NCBI RefSeq assembly: GCF_013009555.1
Contig: NZ_CP046176.1
Coordinates: forward strand, 3,999,501 to 4,063,500
Direction: 5' to 3'
Length of the DNA stretch: 64,000 bases
From: Phocaeicola dorei
GTDB lineage: Bacteria; Bacteroidota; Bacteroidia; Bacteroidales; Bacteroidaceae
The position numbers and the translations under genes are program-made. Position 1 is the stretch's first letter. The number at the start of each line of letters is the position of its first letter. Shown in pieces: positions 10,046-18,642 of the stretch. The notes under the pieces were generated by a model. The model was given only the letters and a program-made list of their open reading frames with translations, ran no database searches and was not told where the DNA came from.

Positions 10046-11647
10046 TCAACGAATATAAAATGTTTGCTTTACCGGCTCTGCTGTCTTTATCTTTGGATAT
10101 GAGTTTTTTCCGTATTGCCAAGCTATCACAGTCACTTTCACCGGATAAGCAGCCTTAGGAGGAATAGCAGTTAATATCAATCGATTACCATCCACATAAG
10201 CCGGTCCCGATTCTACATAAAAATCAACCGGCAAGCCACAACTGGAAACAGCAGATAAAGAAACGTACTTAGTACCACGCTTTATGTCCGGTAACGTTGC
10301 AAATTCAATATGTTGCGGCTGTCCTTCCCTATTTTTAACCGGAATTGTAATCTGAGCTTGCTGAACAGCCGGTTTATATTCTTTATCTCCTGGATGAGTT
10401 ATTGAAAAAACAATATCCGATTTTTTGTCCGTCCATAAAGTTCCCCGATTCCATTGAATTCGAAATGTCACAGAATCAACTAAAACAGCCGGACCGGTAA
10501 TCATCTGCAAGACAGGGGATTTTCCGGCATGACCAATAGATGCTCCGACAGGTAAATCAGTCCAATTGGAAAGTCGGGGGCTTTCTCCTGGAACAGTATC
10601 CAGAAAAACAGGAGTCAATTGAAATGTGATACCATCTTCCTGTGGCATAAAAGCCGGGTGAACTTGTAAATGAGTATTCTGTTGGGATACTGTTTTTCCG
10701 TTTTGAGACACACTTACCAATTGTGGCTTCATATCGTAATATCGGGATTGATACGCCAAAGTAGCCTCTATCATCTCACGATCAAAAAACCAAAAAGCTT
10801 GTGCAGGATCACCTTTAAATTGATTTACCGGTGCCGGAATACAAGAAGGTTTTTCATTTTTTTTCCATCGCTCCATCAACCATCCTTCCTTTGTCGGATC
10901 CACATGTCCATAGTGCATTGCCTTTTTAATATAAAGAGCTATATATTGTGCTTTTTCCGGGGTATAGGCAAAGTGGCCTTCAGCAGGACAGGCCAACATA
11001 CTTAAAGGTAGCAATGGATGTTCCTTACGTTCTTTCAAACCCTCATTGCTCCATGTATGTGCTGATTCATATCCTCCCATGGTTTCCAGACAAGGGATTT
11101 TATTGATGTTACGCTCACCCCAAATATCTGGACATAACCACTTATCACGATGATATGGCCATTGACCACTGACAGAAATACATGCCAATGTACGTTCCGG
11201 TTTATAGGCTGCAAGATAATAAGACCAACTAGCAGCTGCCGAATGTCCTATAGCTATTAAAGGAGCTGTAGACAACTCTTTATATCCAGATTCTTCAGCA
11301 AGATCTGCCAAAAGACCATCCAAAGTTTCCCATGCCCCATCCGTAAAATCAAATCCGTGATTGAAAGAAGGACATACCCATATTTGAGCAACATCAAGTT
11401 CAGCCATACGCTGCCGGAAAACCTCATCTTCAAGGATAGAAATTTCCTCCATATTGTGTTGGGCAACCAAGATTGCTTTTACTTGTTCACACTGACTGGG
11501 AATCCACAAGTAAGCCCTTGACTCAGGATTCTTGGGATGAGTGCTAAAATTATGAACGGGTACAGACCATTGCCAGATTCCTGTTTGTGCGACAAGCGTA
11601 AATGATAAGAACCAACCGAATATTCCAAATAAAAATACATGTTTCAT
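10046..11647 (-). CDS. Exported alpha/beta-hydrolase, possible carbohydrate esterase
   Basis: A 533-residue protein with a signal peptide (ends LVAQ, residues 1-20). Residues about 50-260 form an alpha/beta-hydrolase fold with a nucleophile elbow GHSAA (Ser136) and a downstream segment with AEGHFAY that could provide the catalytic His. The C-terminal 230 residues are beta-rich and Ig-like, unlike plain esterases. The gene sits between a polysaccharide lyase and a GH3 gene, so de-esterification of a glycan is plausible but unproven. The ATG at 11647 is preferred to an in-frame GTG at 11659. It is divergent from the GH3 gene across 133 bases. Confidence 0.65.
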   Translation of the reverse strand: MKHVFLFGIFGWFLSFTLVAQTGIWQWSVPVHNFSTHPKNPESRAYLWIPSQCEQVKAILVAQHNMEEISILEDEVFRQRMAELDVAQIWVCPSFNHGFDFTDGAWETLDGLLADLAEESGYKELSTAPLIAIGHSAAASWSYYLAAYKPERTLACISVSGQWPYHRDKWLCPDIWGERNINKIPCLETMGGYESAHTWSNEGLKERKEHPLLPLSMLACPAEGHFAYTPEKAQYIALYIKKAMHYGHVDPTKEGWLMERWKKNEKPSCIPAPVNQFKGDPAQAFWFFDREMIEATLAYQSRYYDMKPQLVSVSQNGKTVSQQNTHLQVHPAFMPQEDGITFQLTPVFLDTVPGESPRLSNWTDLPVGASIGHAGKSPVLQMITGPAVLVDSVTFRIQWNRGTLWTDKKSDIVFSITHPGDKEYKPAVQQAQITIPVKNREGQPQHIEFATLPDIKRGTKYVSLSAVSSCGLPVDFYVESGPAYVDGNRLILTAIPPKAAYPVKVTVIAWQYGKNSYPKIKTAEPVKQTFYIR

Positions 11648-11738
11648 AGTTATCTTCACTTTTATTACAAAGACGAATCACAATCAAGAAACACTCAACT
11701 TTAGTTATGAATATCTTCCGGGGAGATGAGTAAAATTC

Positions 11739-11746
11739 TATCTTTG
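11739..11746 (+). promoter_or_regulatory. Candidate -7 box (TATCTTTG) for the GH3 gene
   Basis: Perfect TAnnTTTG match 34 bases upstream of the ATG at 11781, inside the divergent region shared with the esterase gene. No clear -33 TTTG was seen. If it works, the truncated GH3 gene is still transcribed. Confidence 0.45.
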
Positions 11747-11780
11747 TACGTATTAAGCATATATACAAAACCTAGATAAC

Positions 11781-13127
11781 ATGAATAAACACACTTTATT
11801 TACAGTAGCCTCTTTCCTGTTTTGTACACAAGTATCAGGAGATACGCCGGATGGAATTTATCACAAAGGATGGATAGATTTCAACAAGAATGGAAAAATG
11901 GATCTATATGAAAATCCTAAAGCCCCACTGGAAGAGAGGGTACAAGACTTGCTCTCACAAATGACATTGGAAGAAAAAAGTTGCCAGATGGCTACCCTCT
12001 ATGGTTCAGGACGTGTACTGAAAGATGCCCTGCCCCAAGACAATTGGAAAACAGAGGTATGGAAAGACGGAATAGGGAACATAGATGAAGAACATAACAG
12101 ACTGGGAACTTTCAAGTCCGAATATTCTTTTCCCTACACCAAACATGTGGATGCCAAGCATGCCATTCAACGCTGGTTTGTAGAAGAAACACGTTTAGGC
12201 ATCCCCGTAGATTTCACCAATGAAGGTATTCGCGGATTATGTCATGACCGGGCAACTTATTTCCCCGCCCAATGCGGACAGGGCGCTACTTGGAATAAAG
12301 AGCTGATAGCCCGTATCGGTGAAGTGGAAGCCAAAGAAGCTGTAGCGCTGGGGTATACCAATATCTATTCTCCTATCCTTGATATCGCCCAAGATCCTCG
12401 CTGGGGAAGATGCGTGGAAACATACGGAGAAGATCCTTATTTAGTAGGAGAACTGGGAAAACAAATGATTACCAGTCTGCAAAAACATAACCTGGTGGCT
12501 ACTCCAAAGCATTTTGCAGTTTATAGCATTCCGGTAGGTGGGCGTGACGGAAAGACGCGGACTGATCCACACGTAGCTCCACGAGAAATGCGTACCTTAT
12601 ATATAGAACCTTTCCGGATGGCATTTCAAGAAGCCGGAACATTGGGAGTGATGAGTTCTTATAATGACTATGACGGAGAGCCCATTACGGGAAGTTATCA
12701 TTTCCTGACTGAAATATTACGTCAGGAATGGGGATTTAAAGGATATGTCGTATCGGACAGTGAAGCTGTGGAATTTATCTCCAGTAAACATAAAGTGGCG
12801 AATACATACGAAGACGGAATAGCGCAGGCTGTCAATGCAGGACTGAATATCCGTACCCATTTCACTCCGCCTGCTGATTTTATCTTGCCTCTTCGTAAAG
12901 CTGTTTCCGACGGTAAAATCTCTCAGGAAACTCTTGACAAACGGGTAGCCGAGATACTTCGTGTCAAATTCTGGCTGGGATTATTTGACAATCCCTATCG
13001 GGGTAATGGTAAACAAGCGGAACAAATCGTCCATAGCAAGGAACATCAGGCTGTATCATTGGAAGCAGCCCGTCAGTCACTTGTATTATTAAAGATACTT
13101 TTTCCGACAAGAAGAATCGCACATTAA
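11781..13127 (+). pseudogene. Glycoside hydrolase family 3 gene, truncated after the catalytic barrel
   Basis: A 448-residue reading frame with a signal peptide and the N-terminal (alpha/beta)8 barrel of a GH3 beta-glycosidase. KHF (243-245) and the nucleophile segment VVSDSEAV (Asp326) are present. GH3 enzymes of this type are usually about 750 residues with an alpha/beta sandwich and a fibronectin-like domain; here homology stops at SLVLLK, after which ten unrelated residues (ILFPTRRIAH) lead to a stop. The unrelated tail is the antisense of the GH97-like fragment at 13098-13212. This points to a deletion that removed the 3' ends of both genes. It is the only plus-strand gene in this part of the window. 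Activity is unlikely, since the second domain usually supplies the acid/base and part of the active site. Confidence 0.85.
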
Positions 13128-13212
13128 TTTTACCATCAGGTGAGAACACTTCTTGCGCCTTCACACCAATAACCCAACATATTGCTAAAATTCCTAAAAA
13201 TAGTCTTTTCAT
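13096..13212 (-). pseudogene. GH97-like alpha-glycosidase N-terminal remnant
   Basis: The minus strand starting at 13212 gives a signal peptide (ends GVKAQ) and then EVFSPDGKINVRFFLSEK, resembling the opening of SusB-type GH97 enzymes (AQ..SPD.....F...SKG). After about 38 residues the similarity stops where the antisense of the GH3 gene begins (about 13094-13098); the frame continues to 12964 only as the complement of GH3. So this is the 5' stub of a second enzyme gene, joined tail to tail to the GH3 stub. The family call rests on a short stretch. The stub starts 12 bases after the natural end (13225) of the interrupted sigma gene, as if once in its operon. Confidence 0.6.
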
Positions 13213-13224
13213 ATTATCATCAAT

Positions 13225-13770
13225 TTAAGAGCATAAATAAGAGTCAATATATTTTCGTAATACATTACGGGCAATATAAACCTAGTTTTCAACCGTACGA
13301 AGAGACAGACCTAAAAGATTACTTATTTCTGAATTCGAAAGTGATTTTCTACTTTTCATTACAAATATCTGTTTACATTTAGGTGGTAAAGTATCTATTC
13401 CATTTTCAACTATTATAAAAAATTCTTTAGTAAGCAACTCATTATATTCACCAATACTGACTTCTTCCCTTTTTTTATCACTATGTGCAGTTTCATAATG
13501 CTGCACAATCTGTTTATGACGCAACATATCAATACTACGATTATAGATAGCAATATAAATACATTTTAATGCAGCCATTTCAGACACAAAATAATTTGTT
13601 TGCTGAAACAATCCTGTAAATACATCCTGCACTACATCTTCCGCATAAAATTCATCAGATAGCACTTTTCCGGCATATCTAATAAAACTATTCCTATATT
13701 TTCCATAAATTCTCTCCAAGGAGATATCCCCTTTTTGATAAAGACTGGTATTAACAGATTGTGTATTCAT
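13225..13770 (-). pseudogene. ECF sigma factor gene interrupted by an in-frame TAG at 13282-13284
   Basis: The open part (13282-13770, 162 residues) has sigma region 2 (AEDVVQDVFTGLF) and most of region 4 (LPPKCKQIFVMKSRKSLSNSEIS, LSLRTVEN). It ends at TAG exactly after RTVEN, inside the DNA-recognition helix. Beyond the TAG the same frame continues with VYIARNVLRKYIDSY to a TAA at 13225, which is just what the end of an ECF sigma factor looks like. The parsimonious reading is a recent nonsense mutation of a 181-residue protein; loss of the last helix should weaken -35 recognition. It follows GH88 by 24 bases and precedes the GH97 stub. A sequencing error or suppression of TAG is an alternative. 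Confidence 0.8.
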
Positions 13771-13794
13771 AATATAGATGGATTAACAATGGTT

Positions 13795-15021
13795 TTATAA
13801 ATTAGCCAAAACAGATTGTTTCTCTTTCAAACGTTTCAATCGTACCAATGCTTCCAAATAATAGTAATCTGCATAACTAATAGAAGCATCAACTTCCCAT
13901 CCCTTGTTCATGTGCCCAACCGAATGCAATAAAAAAGCATCTTTTTTATTTCGAGCCTGGTATGCCGGAGAGGATAGTATCTGAAGCATTTCCACAGCCT
14001 TATTCCGATAGAAAAATGCAGAATCACTATCATTTATATAGGTAGAAAGTTCCAATAAAGCAGAGGCTGTTATGGCAGAAGCCGATGCATCTTTCGGTTC
14101 ACCTGAGGATAATTCCGGAGCATTAAAATCCCAATAAGGAATCATGTCCTCAGGAAGACGGGACAAATAGACATCCGATACCTTCCGAGCAAAATCCAAA
14201 AAACGCACATCATGTGTTTCACGATATACCATGGTATATCCATAAATAGCCCATGCCTGTCCACGGGCCCACATAGAATCATCACTCAATCCTTGATGGG
14301 TAACTCCTTTTATAAAATGACCATCCAGCGTATCATACACCGCTACATGATAACATGAATAATCTTTACGGAATTGATGTTTCATAGTCGTTTCCGCATG
14401 TTTACAGGCAATGTCATACAAATACTGCCCCCCTCCATTCCGCGCAGCCCAAAACAAAAGTTCCAAATTCATCATATTATCAATAATAGTATTGTGCGGC
14501 CAGTTTTCCTTTTTCACCATTCCAGGCCAAGATAAAATAGTACCCACAACAGGATTATAAAGCATAGCCAAAGAATCTGCGGCATGCAGCAATCCTTCCT
14601 TATATTCCGGTTTTCCTGTCAAACGATAACCGTTGCCCAAACTACACATCATAATAAAACCGGAATCATGACTCTTTGCTTTCCTGTAAGCCAAGGGAGC
14701 AATCATATCGGTTACTTTTCCTGCTGCTTCCCTCCACATATTATCCTTAGTATCCTCATATAAATACCAAAGGATACCAGGCCAAAATCCACAAGTCCAA
14801 GAGCCTGCCTGTGTATAACGCCATTTAATACTATCTAAATCCATAGAATTAGGAATTTTATCTAACGAAGGAATAGAAACCAGCGTCCGCATAGCCTGAG
14901 ACCGGCAATACGCAATTTCCGAATCAACAGGAAAATCATCAGTAGCAGTCGTTTTACACGAAAAACATCCTATGCTAACTAAAAAGATAAAAACAAGAGT
15001 AAAAAAAGTTCTGCTTTTCAT
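13795..15021 (-). CDS. GH88-family unsaturated uronyl hydrolase, lipoprotein
   Basis: A 408-residue protein with a lipoprotein signal (VSIGCFSCK; Cys19 or Cys22). The (alpha/alpha)6 barrel of GH88 is visible: HDSGF with Asp119 and IDNMMN with Asp181, spaced 62 residues apart, nearly the same as the two essential aspartates of Bacillus unsaturated glucuronyl hydrolase (88 and 149, from memory). WARGQAWAIYGY and the DASASAIT segment also fit. GH88 enzymes remove the 4,5-unsaturated uronic acid left by polysaccharide lyases, through hydration of the double bond. The heparinase-type lyase at 7217-9943 is a natural partner. It precedes the interrupted sigma gene by 24 bases and has a -7 box at 15066-15073. 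Confidence 0.85.
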   Translation of the reverse strand: MKSRTFFTLVFIFLVSIGCFSCKTTATDDFPVDSEIAYCRSQAMRTLVSIPSLDKIPNSMDLDSIKWRYTQAGSWTCGFWPGILWYLYEDTKDNMWREAAGKVTDMIAPLAYRKAKSHDSGFIMMCSLGNGYRLTGKPEYKEGLLHAADSLAMLYNPVVGTILSWPGMVKKENWPHNTIIDNMMNLELLFWAARNGGGQYLYDIACKHAETTMKHQFRKDYSCYHVAVYDTLDGHFIKGVTHQGLSDDSMWARGQAWAIYGYTMVYRETHDVRFLDFARKVSDVYLSRLPEDMIPYWDFNAPELSSGEPKDASASAITASALLELSTYINDSDSAFFYRNKAVEMLQILSSPAYQARNKKDAFLLHSVGHMNKGWEVDASISYADYYYLEALVRLKRLKEKQSVLANL

Positions 15022-15065
15022 AATCGTATCAGTTTCTTTAATGGATAAAAATATTTTTCTATCAG

Positions 15066-15073
15066 CAAAATTA
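15066..15073 (-). promoter_or_regulatory. Candidate -7 box (TAATTTTG) for the GH88 gene
   Basis: The minus strand reads TAATTTTG, a TAnnTTTG match 45 bases upstream of the GH88 start. The -33 region has only a weak GTTG near 15092-15095. Confidence 0.4.
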
Positions 15074-15182
15074 GAAACTGAAATGTCTTTTCAACCATCT
15101 TGTAAAGTAGGATTAATCCCAACCTACTAGATGAAACAAAAAGACCATACAGCACTATGAATCAACAAATTACACAACAAGA

Positions 15183-15214
15183 AAGAGAGTTTCAAAAAAA
15201 TATGAAACTCTCTT
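15183..15214 (-). terminator. Probable terminator of the split propeller/AraC regulator
   Basis: GAGAGTTTC (15185-15193) pairs exactly with GAAACTCTC (15204-15212) 43 bases past the stop at 15255. The minus-strand tail is pyrimidine-rich (TTTCTTG) rather than a clean T-run, so strength is uncertain. Confidence 0.45.
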
Positions 15215-15254
15215 CTTCTATCCAATCACTAGAGTAACACCCCTATTCCAAACG

Positions 15255-16109
15255 CTACTTTATAAATATCCCATGTTCCTTTATATATTCGGCAGGTGAC
15301 ATTCCCTTAAACTTCTTAAACGAACGAAAAAAAGAAGTACGGGAACTGAAACCACATTGTTCCGACAAAGAAACCAAGGTATATCTGGAGGCAGACTTAT
15401 CCTGTATTCTTTTTATGAATTCGTCTATCCTATATTTATTAACATAATCCGTGAAACCAATATTCATAAACATATTCAGCACTTGGGACAACTCTCCAGT
15501 ATTACATTTCACCACTTTTGCCACATCCTGCAACTTTAAATCAGGATTCAAATATAACCGATCTTTTTCCATACACTCATTCAGTTTCCCAATAATGAGC
15601 ATGGCCGTTTTCTCTTCCATCCTTGATTTTTGATATTTTTCTTTCCGGTTTTCTTCGGATGGTTCCGTCTTTTTATTTATATATTCCTTCATTGTGCGAT
15701 ACTTCCCCAATAACCCGGAGTAAAAATAAATAAGAATACAACAAACGACTACACTTAACACCACAATCCATCTTATAAAAGGCGTATTTCCGGCAACAAC
15801 CACCCTTACCGCTTTTATTGCTGCAGGATTGGAAGCCGCCCTGACCCTAAACATATAATCGCCAACAGGAAGTTCTGTATAAGAAACCTGATTTCCTTTC
15901 ATCAAAGTTTTCCATTCCTTATCATATTCTTCCAAACAATACTCGTATAAATCCGTATTCTCCACTGCATAATTCAAGGCTGAGAAAGTGAATGAAATAT
16001 TATTATCATTTACAGACAGAAACACCTCATCTATAAATGGAGCAGAAACGGGCATTAATGTCTCTCCCGGGCACAAAGGTCTGCCTGCGACTGAAATGGA
16101 AGTAATCAC
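15255..16109 (-). pseudogene. C-terminal part of the split propeller/AraC regulator: Y_Y_Y, membrane span, AraC HTH
   Basis: A 284-codon frame holding the end of a propeller sensor: Y_Y_Y domain (about 25-105; LPVGDYMFRVRA), a membrane span (112-132, VVLSVVVCCILIYF), a charged linker and an AraC HTH domain (165-280; CGFSSRTSFFRSFKK). It is the direct continuation of 16106-18076 in the -1 frame. With one extra A in the A5 run at 16123-16127 the two frames join as T-K-K-V-Q-P-P-V-I-T and line up with the intact paralogue at 4245. It could start alone at GTG 16109, which overlaps the upstream stop as GTGA, but then it would lack a signal peptide. Frameshift mutation, phase variation or programmed -1 slippage are the options; I cannot choose from sequence alone. 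Confidence 0.8.
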
Positions 16110-18076
16110 GGGAGGCTGGACCTTTTTGTTCCTATCTCACTCCAGCTCTTTACTGCATCATAACAGACCAATCCTCGTTCATTTCCCCACCAAACCGTAT
16201 TATCATCCGTTATCTGTACCGGAAAATTAAAAATATATCCGGGAATGCCATCGTATAACGAAAAAATCTTATGATAATTTTCCTCTTCCTTTATATATAG
16301 TAACCCCCTCTGAGTAGCAAACCATAATCCGCCATTCTTAGGATCTTCCACTATGCTCATCACAGAATTATTCGGTAAGAAATCATCGATCGTGATGTGT
16401 TCAAATGTCGTAAAAGACTCATCTACCTTAACCACCCCCTCCTTATCATCACAAAACCACAAATTCTTCTTTTTATCCTCATAAATGAACCGTACACTTT
16501 TAGTATATGGCAAAACATGTTCCGGAAAAACATCCGATTTAAATACTCCATCATCCCTATCATACATAAAAACGGCTCCTCCCGTGCCCAGCCACATCCT
16601 GCCCTTCGAATCTGCCTTCAATGAAAAAACAGAATTAACCGACAAAGAAGAATTACGACTGTTATAAACCTCATATTCCCCTGTCAAATGATCATATACA
16701 TACACACCTTTGGAACTGCCGATCCATAATTTATTATTTACATCCCTTTCATATCCATTAAATGACCCTTGCATAAAACATTGATCTGATTGAAGAAAGG
16801 AAAGTTCACCCGTATTCCTGTGAAGCAAGTACAAGCCCCCTCCATAAGTTCCAATAAAAAAATCCCGATTGAAAGGTTTTACAGACAAAATTATATCCGA
16901 ACGCAAAATGGAATTCCGGTGTGTATAATGCCTTATCCTTCGTTCCATTTCAGAAATATAATAAAGTCCGTCACGCGTGCCTATTACTTTTTTCCCATCT
17001 GCATCCACCCAAAAAGCACGTACATTCATATTATAAGAATTAAAAAGCTCTGGATAAGAATAAACAGAAAAGAAACTTCCATGAGCCGGAGTATAACTTA
17101 ATCCGCCCATGTAAGTACCTACAAAAAGCATATCATCCTCTTTCAACAAAGAATAAACTGCATTAGAACAAATAGCATCCGCATTCGAAGTATGCTCTAT
17201 AGCCGACAACTCTTTTCCTGTAGACGCACTGATTATTCTAATACCGCTTCCATTTGTTCCCACCCATATCTCATCATTAACAGCAATGATACTTTTTATA
17301 TATCCATTTTCCACTTCAGGACAAATAGAAAAAGCCGTCTTACCGATATCAAAAACAAGCATACCATTGCCGGCTGTTCCTAAATATAGCTTTTCTTTTA
17401 AAAGAGTCAGACAAGAAAAATAATTAACAAACCTCTCATCACCCTGATATGTATAGACTTCCGATTGACCAGTTACAATATTATATTCTATCAAACCACC
17501 TTGTGAAGTCAGCCAAAAAGTATCTTTATGTCCTTCAACAATGCCAGTGAGAAAATTAGTAGAAGACAAAGCATTTGATCCGAAAAGCACCTTCCTGAAA
17601 GTATTCTCCTGATAGATAAAAAGTCCGTGAGTTGTTCCAACCAGTAATCGCCCTGTCTGGCTTACAAATACTGATCTAACTTCCAACGACTTTGTATCCA
17701 AAGTGACCAATTTCACTTGGTCTGTTTTCCTATCAAGTCTCCATAATCCTTTATCTGTACCCACCCACAAATAAACAGAATCTGTTTCGGCTATGGAAAA
17801 AATGGTACGTCTTGAAAACTGAAGAAAACTTTTCACATTGATACCGTCAAAACGATCTAATCCGGTCTGGGTGCCCAACCAAGTAAAGCCTCTTTTATCT
17901 TTATAAATAGTATTAATAATATTGTTAGACAGGCCGTCTGAAATAGTAATAGTACGAAAAGTTAAATTCGGAAGGTCAACGGCCGATAAGGATACAGGTA
18001 GCCATAATAAAATTGCCACCCAAAGATATAATCTATATAGCCATAAATTCCCTTCCATATAGAATGCGTTTTTCAT
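16106..18076 (-). pseudogene. N-terminal part of the split propeller/AraC regulator: signal peptide and beta-propellers
   Basis: A 656-residue frame with a signal peptide (residues about 10-32, ending LSAVD) and repeated Reg_prop blades (for example GFTWLGTQTGLDRFDG and LLVGTTHGLFIYQ), the periplasmic sensor of an HTCS-like regulator. It ends with GTKRSSLP directly after an A5 run, where the intact paralogue (4245-7046) continues into its Y_Y_Y domain. Alone this would be a free periplasmic propeller. Reading back one base at the A-run restores the C-terminal half at 15255-16109 and gives a sensor of about 940 residues with the same kinase-less architecture as the paralogue. Marked as pseudogene pending a check of the A-run; a real split or slippage gene is possible. 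Confidence 0.8.
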
Positions 18077-18114
18077 AATTCAGCAAAAGTTACAACTTTG
18101 ATTGATATGAGTAG

Positions 18115-18122
18115 CAAATCTA
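18115..18122 (-). promoter_or_regulatory. Candidate -7 box (TAGATTTG) for the split regulator
   Basis: Minus-strand TAGATTTG matches TAnnTTTG, 39 bases upstream of the start at 18076. A CAAA/TTTG lies at 18135-18138 but only 12 bases away, too close for a normal -33. Confidence 0.35.
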
Positions 18123-18230
18123 CATAAAATTATTCAAATGTGATTCTTTATGAGAAGAAAAATAAGTCCACATAAAATAAAAGAAAAACAAGACATCCAT
18201 GAAACAAACTCATAAATACCTTGTTTTGTG

Positions 18231-18304
18231 TAGCGGGACCCGGGATTGAACCGGGGACCTCATGATTATGAATCATGCGCTCTAACCAGCTGAGCTATCC
18301 CGCC
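18231..18304 (-). tRNA. tRNA-Met (anticodon CAU)
   Basis: A 74-base cloverleaf on the minus strand: acceptor GGCGGGA with TCCCGCT plus discriminator A, D-arm with AGCTCAGCTGGTTAGAGC, anticodon arm ATGATTCATAATCAT (loop TTCATAA, anticodon CAT), and T-arm GGTTCAATCC. The first pair is G-U. CCA is not encoded. The anticodon fits elongator Met; a tRNA-Ile read after lysidine modification of CAU cannot be fully excluded. Confidence 0.93.
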
Positions 18305-18365
18305 ATCGTTTTTTAAAAAGACCGCCAAGAGTGGAAGCCTCTCAACAGTCTAATATTGCTCATTG

Positions 18366-18439
18366 TAGCGGGACCCAGGATTGAACTGGGGACCTCATGA
18401 TTATGAATCATGCGCTCTAACCAGCTGAGCTATCCCGCC
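18366..18439 (-). tRNA. tRNA-Met (anticodon CAU), second tandem copy
   Basis: Same 74-base gene as the copy 61 bases away, with the same anticodon CAT and no encoded CCA. It differs at two T-stem bases that pair with each other, a G-C pair being replaced by A-U, so the fold is kept. It would be transcribed first, from the -7 box at 18461-18468. Confidence 0.93.
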
Positions 18440-18460
18440 ATCGTTTCTCAATTGCGGGTG

Positions 18461-18468
18461 CAAAGATA
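18461..18468 (-). promoter_or_regulatory. Promoter -7 box (TATCTTTG) of the tRNA pair
   Basis: Minus-strand TATCTTTG matches TAnnTTTG 22 bases before the first tRNA. A GTTG at 18489-18492, with a 20-base spacer, could act as the -33 element. Confidence 0.5.
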
Positions 18469-18587
18469 GAAGGTTATTTTGAATATTGCAACATTTCAGA
18501 GAACTTTTTCTTGTAAAATTCGTTTTTAAAGAGAAAAACAGCTTAGTATGTGGCTAATAAATATTTCAAAAAACATAGCATTTATTA

Positions 18588-18619
18588 TGGCAAATAAGAA
18601 AATTTGGCTTAATTTGCCA
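18588..18619. promoter_or_regulatory. Dyad TGGCAAAT / ATTTGCCA upstream of the START-like gene
   Basis: TGGCAAAT (18588-18595) and its exact complement ATTTGCCA (18612-18619) lie 24 bases upstream of the ATG at 18643. It may be an operator or a leader hairpin; nothing in the sequence tells which. Confidence 0.3.
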
Positions 18620-18642
18620 CCGAAACTTTAAAAAGCTAACCT

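Noticed and set aside
12964..13095. Downstream part of the minus-strand frame starting at 13212
   Set aside because: From about 13095 down it is only the complement of the GH3 gene; homology to GH97 stops there, so the gene call was limited to the stub.
16106..16130. Classical slippery heptamer A AAA AAG
   Set aside because: The run is only A5, so the in-frame heptamer is A AAA AGG, not the strong A AAA AAG; slippage is possible but not claimed as established.
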